Shown: piece by piece, positions 25,243-33,547 of the stretch | Numbering within the stretch: position 1 is the stretch's first letter | Layout: each line of letters starts with the position of its first letter | Assembly (NCBI GenBank): GCA_965226565.1 | Contig: CBDDDI010000006.1 | Span: forward strand, 175,443 to 239,442 | DNA length: 64,000 nucleotides | Direction of reading: 5' to 3' | Origin: SZUA-444 sp965226565 | GTDB lineage: Bacteria; Bacillota; Clostridia; Oscillospirales; Ruminococcaceae | Notes under the pieces: model-generated | Seen by the model: only the letters and a program-made list of their open reading frames with translations | Databases searched by the model: none | Told to the model about the DNA's origin: nothing | Translations under genes and position numbers: made by a program

Positions 25243-25278
25243 ATGAGCGACAAGTTTTGGTACTTGTTGCTCATTTTT
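25243..25278 (+). terminator. intrinsic terminator
   Basis: A 12-bp stem with one G-U (25243-25254 with 25263-25274) and a T-run. No gene precedes it on this strand, so it may insulate the recombinase genes from upstream transcription. Confidence 0.65.
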
Positions 25279-25510
25279 AGTTATATAGAAAAATTTATAT
25301 AACTTTGGTATATGGAAATATTTTTTTATTAGAATCCAAATTCTTCATACATAATTCTATATACGCTGTTTTACAAAAGTTGAGATTAATTTTTCACTAC
25401 TTAGGTTAGAAAAGTGAAACGTGCAACCATAAGCGACGTTATTAAATGTGGGTATGTAATCATCTGAGTAATGATTATTTGAACAACGTTATATAGATAG
25501 GAGGATTAAA

Positions 25511-26374
25511 GTGTCCCACAAAAACAAAAAGAGTCTAACCAAACAAATAAAAGATACTTTGACAGAGAAATTTATTGAAGGCAGAAATAAACATGAAGAT
25601 AAAATCTTGCAACTAACAGATAAATATATCTATTCATTTACAACTCTAAAAACATATATGAAGCATTGTAATTATTTTGCTAAATACTGCAAAGATAAGC
25701 ATAAATGCAAAACATTAGAGCAGTGCAGAGAGTATGCAGATAAATTTTTACAAAGCAGAATTGATGAAGGTAAATCGCCGTATACTCAAAAGCTTGAAGC
25801 GTCAGCACTTGCTAAGTTATATGCTTGTAGCAGCAAAGATTTTATCAAAACAGAGGTAAGACACAGAGCAAATATTAAGCGTTCAAGAGGAAATGCCAAA
25901 CGAGATAATAATTTTTCAGAAAAAAATCATCAAGAATTTGTGAATTTTTGCAAATCAACAGGACTTAGAAGGCGTGAAATTTCAAAATTAACAGGAGATA
26001 ATTTAAAGATATTTAAGGGTAAGTATTATATTTCAGTACAAAAAGGTGGTAAGGGCGGTAAGCCAAGAACGGTAGAAGTGATTGGGAACATAGAAAATGT
26101 AGTAAGTTTAATGAGAAAATCAGGAAATAAAAAAGTGTTTTCAAACATTCCAAACGGAGCTGATGTGCATGGATATAGAGCAAATTATGCAAATGCTTTA
26201 TATAAAAGGTATACGAGAAATTTAAAAGATATTCCTAAAAAAGAAAAGTATATTTGTAGGTCAGATTTAAAAGGTGTAATCTATGACAAAAAAGCAATGG
26301 CAATAGTTTCAGAAAACCTTGGGCATTCAAGAATTTCAGTTATTGCACAAAGTTACCTTAGGGCAACAAATTAG
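25511..26374 (+). CDS. tyrosine recombinase/integrase
   Basis: 287 residues starting at GTG behind AGGAGG. The N-terminal half (about 35-120) is an alpha-helical DNA-binding core (LTDKYIYSFTTLKTYMKHCNYF). The catalytic half shows Arg in STGLRRREISKL, Lys in QKGGKGGKPRTV, HGYRANYA (His-x-x-Arg), LGHSRISV and a Tyr in QSYLR. The His-to-Tyr spacing is like that of typical enzymes. It is divergent from the integrase relic at 21151. It belongs to the element inserted at tRNA-Ser and is followed by small ORFs and a serine recombinase; having both recombinase types in one element is notable. It could mediate excision, dimer resolution or site inversion. Confidence 0.75.
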   Translation: MSHKNKKSLTKQIKDTLTEKFIEGRNKHEDKILQLTDKYIYSFTTLKTYMKHCNYFAKYCKDKHKCKTLEQCREYADKFLQSRIDEGKSPYTQKLEASALAKLYACSSKDFIKTEVRHRANIKRSRGNAKRDNNFSEKNHQEFVNFCKSTGLRRREISKLTGDNLKIFKGKYYISVQKGGKGGKPRTVEVIGNIENVVSLMRKSGNKKVFSNIPNGADVHGYRANYANALYKRYTRNLKDIPKKEKYICRSDLKGVIYDKKAMAIVSENLGHSRISVIAQSYLRATN

Positions 26375-26390
26375 ATTGGAGGTGAAAGAT

Positions 26391-26441
26391 ATGGATATAA
26401 AGCTTATCTATATCCCAGATTTTAATGTGAATAATCAATAA
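26391..26441 (+). CDS. 16-codon ORF after the recombinase
   Basis: GGAGGTGAAAGATATG gives a very good ribosome site for MDIKLIYIPDFNVNNQ-stop. It lies 16 bases after the recombinase stop. It may be a tiny peptide or a shortened gene start; no function can be proposed. Confidence 0.3.
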   Translation: MDIKLIYIPDFNVNNQ

Positions 26442-26447
26442 CAAATA

Positions 26448-26476
26448 TTTACAACTGAGTGCTTAGGTAGTATAAT
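26448..26476 (+). promoter_or_regulatory. promoter of the serine recombinase operon
   Basis: TTTACA (26448-26453), 17-bp spacer, TATAAT (26471-26476). Transcription would start near 26483, giving a leader of about 75 bases before the 41-codon ORF. Confidence 0.65.
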
Positions 26477-26547
26477 GAAGGTGTAATATCTGCACCTTGA
26501 AAATAAAATATCACTATAAACTAAGCACTCCTTAACCTATTAAGGAG
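26457..26547 (+). promoter_or_regulatory. structured leader with sequestered ribosome site
   Basis: Three paired elements: GAGTGCTTAG (26457-26466) with CTAAGCACTC (26521-26530); AAGGTG (26478-26483) with CACCTT (26493-26498); and CTCCTTAA (26528-26535) with TTAAGGAG (26540-26547) around a CCTA loop. The last hides the AAGGAGG ribosome site of the ORF at 26557 and shares three bases with the long-range stem, so the two compete. The left arm of the long-range stem lies between -35 and -10 of the local promoter, so that pairing needs a transcript from upstream, or else acts as a DNA operator. Confidence 0.5.
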
Positions 26548-26556
26548 GTAATTAAT

Positions 26557-26682
26557 ATGAAGAAATTTAATAATATTATTGTTTCTAAAGGTGAATATCT
26601 AAACAAAAATGATGATATGATTAACTCTTTATGTGAAACAATATACCTTAATAAAGGAATGGTGCTAGTTTATGAAATATAA
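26557..26682 (+). CDS. 41-residue protein coupled to the serine recombinase
   Basis: MKKFNNIIVSKGEYLNKNDD..., 41 codons behind AAGGAGG with 8-base spacing. Its 3' end overlaps the recombinase start by 11 bases, so the two are translationally coupled. The family is not recognised. Small proteins in this position in other elements act as recombination-directionality or regulatory factors, which would fit. It has no clear helix-turn-helix. Confidence 0.55.
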   Translation: MKKFNNIIVSKGEYLNKNDDMINSLCETIYLNKGMVLVYEI

Positions 26683-28264
26683 ATCAATAAAAAAGGCTAT
26701 TGCATACGCAAGATTTTCAAGCGATATGCAAAGAGAAGAAAGTATAAATGCTCAACTTAGAGCAATTAATGAATATGCTGAGAAAAATAACTACCAGTTA
26801 GTTGACGAATACATAGACAGAGCAAAATCAGCTACAACAGCAGATAGACCTGAGTTTCAAAACATGATTTCTGATGCAAAACAAAATAAATTTGATGTGA
26901 TAATTGTGCATAAATTTGATAGATTTTCACGAGATAAATATGATTCAGTCTTTTATAAAAAGCTACTCAAAGACAACAATGTTAGGGTTGTTTCTGTTCT
27001 TGAACACGTTGACGATACTCCAGAAGGTGCTATGCTTGAAGGTATGATTGAACTAATGTCAGCTTATTATTCTAAAAACCTTGCACGAGAAGTGGAAAAA
27101 GGTAGGCGTGAAAATGCTTTGAATTGTAGGCATGTAGGTGGTAAAACACCTTTTGGATATGATGTTGACAATATAACCAAAAAGCTTGTAATTAACAATG
27201 AAGAAGCAAAAGGTGTAAAAACTATATTTAAAATGCACTTAGAAGGGTATGGATATACTGAAATTATCAATAAACTTAAAAGTATGAATTTAAAAACTAA
27301 AGCAGGCATTGATTTTGGAAAGAATTCTTTATATAGTATACTTACAAATGAGAAATATACTGGTGTTTATGTTTATAATAAATCAGCAAGCAAAGATATG
27401 AACAACAAAAGAAATGGTCATAAATACAAATCTGATGATGAAATAATTCGAATTCCAAATGGTGTTCCTCAAATTATTTCTAAAGAAGATTTTGCAAAGG
27501 CTCAGGAAATAATGAAAAACAGAAAAAATAAGTCAGCTACATATAGAGCTAAAGAAACTTATCTTTTATCAGGTAAAATTGTTTGTGGAGAATGTGGAAG
27601 CATGTATTGTGGTAATAGCAGAGTTTCAAAAGGTAGACAATATGTGAGTTACAATTGTACTAAGAAAAATGGAAGTATTAAATGCAAAAATGGCTGTGTG
27701 AATCGTGATAAGATTGAAGATGTTGTTTTGGACAGGCTTGCTGATTATCTTTTTAATACTGATAATATAGAAGATATTTGTAAAGCATATCAGAAGTTTT
27801 TAAAAGAGCAAGACAGTTTGTCTTTTGAGATATGCAAACGAATTAAAAGCGATATTAAGGACTGTGATAACGAGATTAGCAATCTTATCTCTATAATTGA
27901 AACAAGTGGCAATGCACTTCTTGTAGAGCGTTTAACAGAGCTTGAAAAGCAAAAGAGACAGCTTGAATATGATTTGAAGAAAGCTGAAAGTGAAAATGAT
28001 ATTTCGCAAGCTTTTGATGAAGATTATTTTAGAAATATCATTAAAGAAGCAAAGAGACTTTTTAAATGTAAAACACTTAAAAATCAAAAAAGTTTAATTG
28101 CAAAATATATTGATAAAGTTATTATTTATAAAGATAGTATTGAAATAAAAGTTAATCTTGAGCTTGATATATTAGAGAATACGCAAAAAAACAGCCAGAA
28201 CCAAAATTCTGACTGTTTTGCCACAAACTGTTGTGTTTATGATGGCGGAGAAAGAGGGATTTGA
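26672..28264 (+). CDS. large serine recombinase
   Basis: 530 residues. The resolvase-type catalytic domain (about 1-150) has AYARFSSDMQ with the nucleophile Ser near 16-17, then INAQLRAINEYA and HKFDRFSRDKYD. The recombinase domain follows with TPFGYDV near residue 160. A zinc ribbon (GKIVCGECGSMYCG, later CTKKNGSIKCKNGC) lies near 310-350, and a coiled coil from about 375 to 450. Such enzymes integrate and excise elements at att sites without host factors. The reading frame ends inside the 3' end of tRNA-Ser on the other strand (last residues DGGERGI), and a hairpin at 28188-28219 falls within the last 26 codons. This means the present C-terminus was created at the integration junction. Confidence 0.88.
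   Translation: MKYKSIKKAIAYARFSSDMQREESINAQLRAINEYAEKNNYQLVDEYIDRAKSATTADRPEFQNMISDAKQNKFDVIIVHKFDRFSRDKYDSVFYKKLLKDNNVRVVSVLEHVDDTPEGAMLEGMIELMSAYYSKNLAREVEKGRRENALNCRHVGGKTPFGYDVDNITKKLVINNEEAKGVKTIFKMHLEGYGYTEIINKLKSMNLKTKAGIDFGKNSLYSILTNEKYTGVYVYNKSASKDMNNKRNGHKYKSDDEIIRIPNGVPQIISKEDFAKAQEIMKNRKNKSATYRAKETYLLSGKIVCGECGSMYCGNSRVSKGRQYVSYNCTKKNGSIKCKNGCVNRDKIEDVVLDRLADYLFNTDNIEDICKAYQKFLKEQDSLSFEICKRIKSDIKDCDNEISNLISIIETSGNALLVERLTELEKQKRQLEYDLKKAESENDISQAFDEDYFRNIIKEAKRLFKCKTLKNQKSLIAKYIDKVIIYKDSIEIKVNLELDILENTQKNSQNQNSDCFATNCCVYDGGERGI
28188..28219 (+). terminator. terminator-like hairpin inside the recombinase 3' end
   Basis: AAAACAGCCAGAA pairs with TTCTGACTGTTTT apart from one C-A mismatch, with a 6-base loop. 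A/T tracts are part of the stem. It suits termination just before the antisense tRNA, though it lies inside the open frame. Confidence 0.45.
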
Positions 28265-28332
28265 ACCCTCGCGCCAGTTACCCGACCTACACCCTTAGCA
28301 GGGGCGCCTCTTCACCACTTGAGTATTTCTCC
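28243..28332 (-). tRNA. tRNA-Ser (anticodon GCU)
   Basis: The minus strand folds as a class II tRNA: acceptor GGAGAAA/TTTCTCC, D-arm with AAGTGGTGAAG, anticodon loop CTGCTAA (anticodon GCT in DNA), a long variable arm (GGTCGGGTAACTGGC region), T-loop GTTCAAATC, discriminator G and encoded CCA. It is 90 bases long. It reads codons AGC/AGU. Its 3' end is the integration target of the neighbouring element. Confidence 0.92.
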
Positions 28333-28395
28333 AGTTGTAAATTATAATATAATATCGTTTAAGCATAAAGGCAATAAACGATATTAGAATTTATA

Positions 28396-28484
<89 letters not shown>

Positions 28485-28599
28485 GCATTTATCTGTGTTT
28501 TACGACTTATTTATCTTAACACATTTGGATGCTCTTGTCAACACTTTTTTTAATATTTTTCTATATTTTATGAAAAAGAATAATAAATATAATATTTGC

Positions 28600-28627
28600 T
28601 TTACTTGAAACTAAAATATGATATAAT
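28600..28627 (+). promoter_or_regulatory. promoter upstream of the transglutaminase-like gene
   Basis: TTTACT (28600-28605), 16-bp spacer, TATAAT (28622-28627), about 60 bases before the start at 28687. It marks the return to plus-strand genes after the mobile region. Confidence 0.5.
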
Positions 28628-28686
28628 TAAAGTAACAAAATTTAAAATAATAGGATAGCAAATGATTTAGTAAATGGGGTAATGAT

Positions 28687-29652
28687 ATGACTGTTAAAAA
28701 GTTTGCTTGTGATAATGATATTTCTGTTGAAGTAGTAATTAGTTTTTTAGAGCAAAATGGAATTCATATAATTAACGTTACTGATCCTATGGACAATAGG
28801 ACAAAAAAGATATTAAGACGGAATTTCTCCATTAATAGATCTTTACGTAGAAGAAATAAGTCTTTTTTAATACTATTTATTTTGGCTTTTTTAATTATTG
28901 CTACCTTTTTTGTGTATGTTCAGTTTAATCAATCTACTGTAATTAAATTAATAAATGATAAAATATCAGAAAGCCAAATTTTTAATATGTTTGGTTTAAC
29001 TGAATCTAAGAAAAATAATGTTATAGAGTTTAGTGAATTGAAATTTAATACAAAATTAGATGGCAATGTACAGAAAAAAAAGTTTACTTGGTGTGATGAA
29101 ATTAATAATTGGGAGTATGTTTTATATATAAACAAAGATGATTATTATAGATATCTTGGTTTTGATAGAAAAAGACATATAAATAATTATGAATATTTCG
29201 TTCTCGAGGAATCTGATGATAATTGGATAAAGAAAATTGTTCAAGATTTTGAAGACATGGGTAAAAAAGCAGGTTATAACAAAGATGAAATTGTCAATAT
29301 GATTGTTTCATTTGTTCAAGACTTTGAATATATTGAAGATTTTCAAAACACTGGATATGAAGAGTATCCAAAGTTTCCAATTGAAACACTTTATGAAGGT
29401 GGAGGAGATTGTGAAGACACATGTATTCTTATGGCGTCTATGCTTAGAGAATTAAATTATGGAACAGCATTTTTGTTGTTTGATGAACATATGGCTATTG
29501 GTTTACAAGGCGAAAAACAAGTAAACAAAAGGTACTATAAATTTGAAGAAAAGTATTACTATTTTGTTGAGACTACAGCAAAAGGTTGGAAAGTTGGAAT
29601 GATTCCGGATGAATATAAAGATTTACCAGCTGATGTTTTAATTATACATTAA
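28687..29652 (+). CDS. membrane-anchored transglutaminase-like protein with IF2N-like N-terminus
   Basis: 321 residues. The first ~45 (TVKKFACDNDISVEVVISFL and GIHIINVTDPMDNRTKKIL) look like the small helical IF2_N fold found at the start of translation factor IF-2. A basic stretch (NRSLRRRNK) and one membrane helix (about 58-78) follow. The outer part has a transglutaminase-like catalytic core: Cys in YEGGGDCEDTCILMASMLREL, His in DEHMAIGL, and a final acidic/Thr segment VETTAKGW. It is probably a peptidase or amidase acting outside the membrane. It lies 23 bases ahead of the YibE/F gene. Confidence 0.7.
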   Translation: MTVKKFACDNDISVEVVISFLEQNGIHIINVTDPMDNRTKKILRRNFSINRSLRRRNKSFLILFILAFLIIATFFVYVQFNQSTVIKLINDKISESQIFNMFGLTESKKNNVIEFSELKFNTKLDGNVQKKKFTWCDEINNWEYVLYINKDDYYRYLGFDRKRHINNYEYFVLEESDDNWIKKIVQDFEDMGKKAGYNKDEIVNMIVSFVQDFEYIEDFQNTGYEEYPKFPIETLYEGGGDCEDTCILMASMLRELNYGTAFLLFDEHMAIGLQGEKQVNKRYYKFEEKYYYFVETTAKGWKVGMIPDEYKDLPADVLIIH

Positions 29653-29675
29653 TAAAATAAGGTGGAATTGAGTTT

Positions 29676-30848
29676 ATGAAGTTAAAAAATGTTATAATAT
29701 ATATTTCTACGATTATATTAACAATTGTTTTTATTGTAGTTGGTTTTAAATCTTTTACATATGATGCTCAGAAAACTGAGAGTAATGTTTTTTTATCTGC
29801 TAAAGTTGTTAAGATAGAAGATAGAAATGTTACTAAACATCCAGGTTATGAAATAACAGAACTGAAATTTAAAGCGATAATAAAAAATGGTGAATATAAA
29901 GATCAAGTTTTTACTATGTCTCAAACTATTGATGGAATGTATATACCTAAGGTAAAAGAAGTTCAAAAAGGTGATAATATTATTGCTACTTATCTTTATG
30001 ATGAAGATGCACAGGAAGTTAGTTGGCATTTTTCTGGATATAATCGTTTAAGTGGTATTATTTTATTAGTCGCATTTTTCTTTGTATTAATACTTTTAAT
30101 TGGTAGGAAAAAAGGTTTTAATACAATTCTTTCGTTGATTTTTACTGTTGGAATAATTGTATTTGTTTATATTCCTTCTATATTGTCCGGTTTTAATATT
30201 TATATTTCTACTATTATGGTGTCTGTTGTAATAATTTTGATGAGTTTGACTTTGTTAAATGGATTGAACAAAAAAACGTTTTGTGCTATTGTAGGAAACT
30301 TTGGTGGACTTGCTGTAGCTGGAGTAGTTTCAACTATTTGCAATAATATGATGAAGATGACAGGAATGGTTGATGAAGATTATGCTTTTTTAACTATGCT
30401 TGGTAATGGTGTTTCTTTAGATCTAAAAGCAATTGTTTGGGGCGGAATTTTAATTGGTTCGCTTGGTGCTGTAATGGATGTTGCTATGTCTATATCTTCA
30501 TCTATGAAAGAACTTTCTGATACTATGGAAAATAAGAGTTTTTATAGAATGGTTAAGTCTGGTATGAATATAGGAACAGATGCAATTGGAACAATGACTA
30601 ATACTTTGATTCTTGCGTATGTAGGAAGTTCAATTGCGATAATGCTTTTATTTGCTGCTAATAGTAAAGATATGCTTTACTTATTTAATACTGAAATGAT
30701 AGCTGCTGAGATTATTCAAGCTATAGCAGGTAGTATTGGAATATTGATTTCAGTTCCAATTACAGTGTTCTTTGCAGCATGGATTTTTAATAAAAAAGAT
30801 AAGACTAAATATATAAATGTGCCTCAAAATATAGATACAAATAAATAA
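29676..30848 (+). CDS. YibE/F family membrane protein
   Basis: 390 residues: an N-terminal helix, an extracellular strand-rich domain (about 35-115, including TYLYDEDAQ), then about seven membrane helices. Motifs such as GRKKGFNTILSLIFT, GMVDEDYAFLTMLG and GSLGAVMDVAMSISSSM are characteristic of YibE/F proteins. In other Firmicutes the family is linked to bacteriocin production or an unidentified transport task. Co-transcription with the transglutaminase-like gene is likely, and a terminator follows. Confidence 0.85.
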   Translation: MKLKNVIIYISTIILTIVFIVVGFKSFTYDAQKTESNVFLSAKVVKIEDRNVTKHPGYEITELKFKAIIKNGEYKDQVFTMSQTIDGMYIPKVKEVQKGDNIIATYLYDEDAQEVSWHFSGYNRLSGIILLVAFFFVLILLIGRKKGFNTILSLIFTVGIIVFVYIPSILSGFNIYISTIMVSVVIILMSLTLLNGLNKKTFCAIVGNFGGLAVAGVVSTICNNMMKMTGMVDEDYAFLTMLGNGVSLDLKAIVWGGILIGSLGAVMDVAMSISSSMKELSDTMENKSFYRMVKSGMNIGTDAIGTMTNTLILAYVGSSIAIMLLFAANSKDMLYLFNTEMIAAEIIQAIAGSIGILISVPITVFFAAWIFNKKDKTKYINVPQNIDTNK

Positions 30849-30861
30849 TGATTATAAAAAT

Positions 30862-30904
30862 AATGGTAGTATTCACAAAATGTGTTTACTACCATTTTTT
30901 TATT
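30862..30904. terminator. bidirectional intrinsic terminator
   Basis: AATGGTAGTA (30862-30871) pairs with TACTACCATT (30887-30896), followed by a T-run. It separates convergent yibE/F and the oxidoreductase operon. Confidence 0.8.
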
Positions 30905-30919
30905 TAAATTAGGATTTTA

Positions 30920-31450
30920 TTAATAATCCATTCCAATTTGAATAGCTTTTAAGTTGTTATCAATTAAGAAAGCTTTTTTAGCAGGTACGATTTTTTCCAA
31001 AGCTTTTTTTACAATCTCAACAGATGTAATACCAGTTTCTTTTAAAAGTTTTCCTATTAAAATGATATTAGCTCCACCTTTAAGGTTGTTTTTTTGAGCT
31101 AATTCTGTTGCTGGAATATAATAAACATCAATATCAGTTCTAGTAGATTTCTCATCAACTAAAGTTGAATCAACAAAAACTTTTCCTCCAGCTCTAACTT
31201 TATCAATAAATTTTGTGTATGAAGGTAAGTTCATAGCAATAAGAGTGTTTGGTTCAAGAATAAGTGGACAACTAATTTCTTTATCAGAAATAACAACAGA
31301 ACAGTTAGCAGTTCCTCCACGCATTTCAGGACCATATGAAGGCAACCATGAAACTTCTTTATCGTCCATAAGACCAGCATAAGATAATAATTTTCCAGCA
31401 AAAAGAACGCCTTGGCCACCAAATCCAGCTAAAATAATTTCACTTGTCAT
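30920..31450 (-). CDS. 2-oxoacid:ferredoxin oxidoreductase, gamma subunit
   Basis: 176 residues starting MTSEIILAGFGGQGVLFAGKLL, the Rossmann-like GFGGQG motif of gamma subunits. PSYGPEMRGG follows, where Glu and Arg contact the alpha subunit. GGAGG lies about 9 bases before ATG 31450, so the upstream in-frame start at 31492 is rejected. It is the last subunit of a four-gene operon (delta-alpha-beta-gamma). The complex oxidises a 2-oxoacid to acyl-CoA and reduces ferredoxin. It could be of the 2-oxoglutarate (Kor) or branched-chain (Vor) type; the sequence alone does not settle this. Confidence 0.85.
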   Translation of the reverse strand: MTSEIILAGFGGQGVLFAGKLLSYAGLMDDKEVSWLPSYGPEMRGGTANCSVVISDKEISCPLILEPNTLIAMNLPSYTKFIDKVRAGGKVFVDSTLVDEKSTRTDIDVYYIPATELAQKNNLKGGANIILIGKLLKETGITSVEIVKKALEKIVPAKKAFLIDNNLKAIQIGMDY

Positions 31451-31451
31451 A

Positions 31452-32204
31452 TTATTTTTCCTCCGTTTCGCTAGTATCTTTATAAACTCCAAGAGGATAA
31501 TAAGGTATCATATCTTTGCGAAGTCTTTCAAGAGCTTCAACAGGAGCAAGTCCCCAGTTTGTTGGGCAAGTAGAAAGAACTTCCACTATTGAAAAACCTT
31601 TTCCGTTCTTTTGGTTTTCAAAAGCTTTTCTAATAGCTTTTTTTGCTTGTCTTATATGAGGAACATTATCAACAGAAACACGTTCTGCAAGAGCAGTTCC
31701 GTCAAGTGTTGCAATCATCTCACATACTCTAATAGGATAACCTTGAGTTTTAGGATCACGACCATAAGGAGTTGTTTGAGTAACTTGTCCAGGTAAAGTT
31801 GTAGGAGCCATTTGTCCTCCAGTCATACCGTAAGTTGTGTTGTTTACAAAAATAACAACAATGTTTTCTCCACGAGTTGCTGCATGAACAGTTTCAGCAG
31901 TTCCTATAGCAGCAAGGTCACCATCACCTTGATAAGTAAAAACAAATTTATCAGGCATTGCACGTTTTACACCTGTTGCAACAGCAGGTGCTCTACCATG
32001 AGGAGCCTCAATCATGTCACATTTAAAATAGTCATAAGCTAATACAGAACATCCAACAGGACAAACTCCAATAGTATCGCCTTCTATTTTCATCTCATCA
32101 ATAACTTCACATACAAGTCTATGAATAATACCATGAGTACAACCAGGGCAATAGTGAGTTGACATATCAGCTAATGCTTTTGGTTTTTCAAATACTACAG
32201 CCAT
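31452..32204 (-). CDS. 2-oxoacid:ferredoxin oxidoreductase, beta subunit (TPP-binding)
   Basis: 250 residues. HYCPGCTHGIIHRLV carries Cys-Pro-Gly-Cys near residue 18 that binds the [4Fe-4S] cluster, and GDGDLAAIG plus NNTTYGMTGGQ form the thiamine diphosphate/Mg site. It pairs with the alpha subunit at 32232. The stop codon touches the start of the gamma gene. AAGGTGATATAA precedes the ATG. Confidence 0.9.
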   Translation of the reverse strand: MAVVFEKPKALADMSTHYCPGCTHGIIHRLVCEVIDEMKIEGDTIGVCPVGCSVLAYDYFKCDMIEAPHGRAPAVATGVKRAMPDKFVFTYQGDGDLAAIGTAETVHAATRGENIVVIFVNNTTYGMTGGQMAPTTLPGQVTQTTPYGRDPKTQGYPIRVCEMIATLDGTALAERVSVDNVPHIRQAKKAIRKAFENQKNGKGFSIVEVLSTCPTNWGLAPVEALERLRKDMIPYYPLGVYKDTSETEEK

Positions 32205-32231
32205 TTATATCACCTTTTTCTTATTAATTAA

Positions 32232-33281
32232 TTATTTTACAAGTTTTTTGATTTCTTCAAGAATTTCAGCAGGTTTAGGAATAACTCCACCTGTTTTTCC
32301 AAAGAATTCAACTGGAATTTTGCATTCAACCGCAAGTTTAACATCATCAACCATTTGACCCATGCTCATTTCAACACAAAGGATCTTGTTTGCATTTTTA
32401 GCAGCTTCGTTGATTTCTTTTACAGGGAATGGCCATAAAGTTTTTGGACGAAGAAGACCAACTTTAATACCTTCTTCTCTAGCCATATCAACAGCAGCTT
32501 TGCTTACACGAGCAGTTGCACCATAAGAAGTAATGATTATTTCAGCATCTTCAGTCATGTAAAATTCAGCATCAGTATGTTTAGATTCTATATCTTTGTA
32601 ACGCTCAAATCTTTCAGCAACTGAATCATTAAGTTTATCAGGTTGAAGATAAAGAGAGTTAACAATATTATGTTCTCTTTTGTTTTTGTGGCCAGTAGTT
32701 GCCCAAGGTTTATCAATCTTTTTAGCTGAAACTTCAGGAAAAGAAACAGGTTCCATCATTTGTCCTAAAAGACCGTCAGCAAGTATCATTGTAGGCATTC
32801 TGTATTCATCAGCAAGATCAAATGCTTTTGAAACCATATCAACCATTTCTTGAACACTTGATGGTGCAAAAACTATTAGATGGAAATCTCCATGTCCTAC
32901 AGCTTTTGTTGCTTGCCAGTAATCAGCTTGAGATGGTTGAATTCCACCAAGTCCAGGTCCACCACGTTGAACATTTATAATAACACAAGGTAAGTCACTA
33001 CCAGCAATATAAGAAATACCTTCAGCTTTTAGACTTATTCCTGGTGATGAAGATGAAGTCATAACTCTAGTGCCAGTTGATGCAGCTCCAAGAACCATAT
33101 TAATAGCAGCTACTTCACTTTCAGCTTGCAAGAATACTCCACCATTTTTCTCCATTTTTTTTGAAAGATATGCACTTATTTCGGTTTGAGGTGTAATTGG
33201 ATAACCAAAAAAGCATTTACAACCTGCTCTCATAGCAGCTTCAGCTAATGCTTCGTTACCTTTCATCAAGTTTTTTTCCAT
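32232..33281 (-). CDS. 2-oxoacid:ferredoxin oxidoreductase, alpha subunit
   Basis: 349 residues starting MEKNLMKGNEALAEAAMRAG, then YPITPQTEISAYL and ESEVAAINMVLGAA (pyrimidine-binding half of the TPP site), SSSSPGISLKAEG, and a C-terminal transketolase-C-like domain with TSYGATARVSKAAV. I chose ATG 33281 because GGAG lies 8 bases upstream and overlaps the upstream GTG. It is 28 bases from the beta subunit. Stand-alone alpha and beta chains point to the KorA/VorB architecture and not to the single-chain pyruvate enzyme. Confidence 0.9.
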   Translation of the reverse strand: MEKNLMKGNEALAEAAMRAGCKCFFGYPITPQTEISAYLSKKMEKNGGVFLQAESEVAAINMVLGAASTGTRVMTSSSSPGISLKAEGISYIAGSDLPCVIINVQRGGPGLGGIQPSQADYWQATKAVGHGDFHLIVFAPSSVQEMVDMVSKAFDLADEYRMPTMILADGLLGQMMEPVSFPEVSAKKIDKPWATTGHKNKREHNIVNSLYLQPDKLNDSVAERFERYKDIESKHTDAEFYMTEDAEIIITSYGATARVSKAAVDMAREEGIKVGLLRPKTLWPFPVKEINEAAKNANKILCVEMSMGQMVDDVKLAVECKIPVEFFGKTGGVIPKPAEILEEIKKLVK

Positions 33282-33317
33282 AATTCTCACTCCTAATTTT
33301 TTGCGGATAATTCCACA

Positions 33318-33524
33318 CTATTTTTCAATAATAATTGCACAGTCAGGACACATTATTGCACACATTGCACAACCAATACATTTTTCTTCATCAATGCATA
33401 TAGCTGTCAAATATCCTTTTGCGTTTCTTTTTTCTTTTTGAATTTCCACGATTTTTTTAGGACATGTAGTTGTACATAGACCACAACCTTTGCATTTTTC
33501 AAAATCAACTATCATTTTTGCCAT
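33318..33524 (-). CDS. ferredoxin-type delta subunit, 2x[4Fe-4S]
   Basis: 68 residues with two CxxCxxCxxxCP motifs: CKGCGLCTTTCPKK and CIGCAMCAIMCPDC. This small subunit passes electrons from the TPP/Fe-S centre to soluble ferredoxin. ATG 33524 is chosen over 33557 because AAAGG lies 9 bases upstream; the longer start would overlap the preceding gene. First subunit of the operon. Confidence 0.88.
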   Translation of the reverse strand: MAKMIVDFEKCKGCGLCTTTCPKKIVEIQKEKRNAKGYLTAICIDEEKCIGCAMCAIMCPDCAIIIEK

Positions 33525-33547
33525 ATATATCATCCTTTCTAAATTAC

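Larger units (their letters stand above)
24839..25510. other. gene-free stretch upstream of the recombinase
   Basis: It contains hairpin repeat copy 2 (25038), a terminator (25243) and, before the integrase start, a 7-bp inverted repeat (TAATCAT ... ATGATTA, about 25457-25478). No coding frame with a ribosome site is seen. The last ~130 bases may hold an att or regulatory site. Confidence 0.5.
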
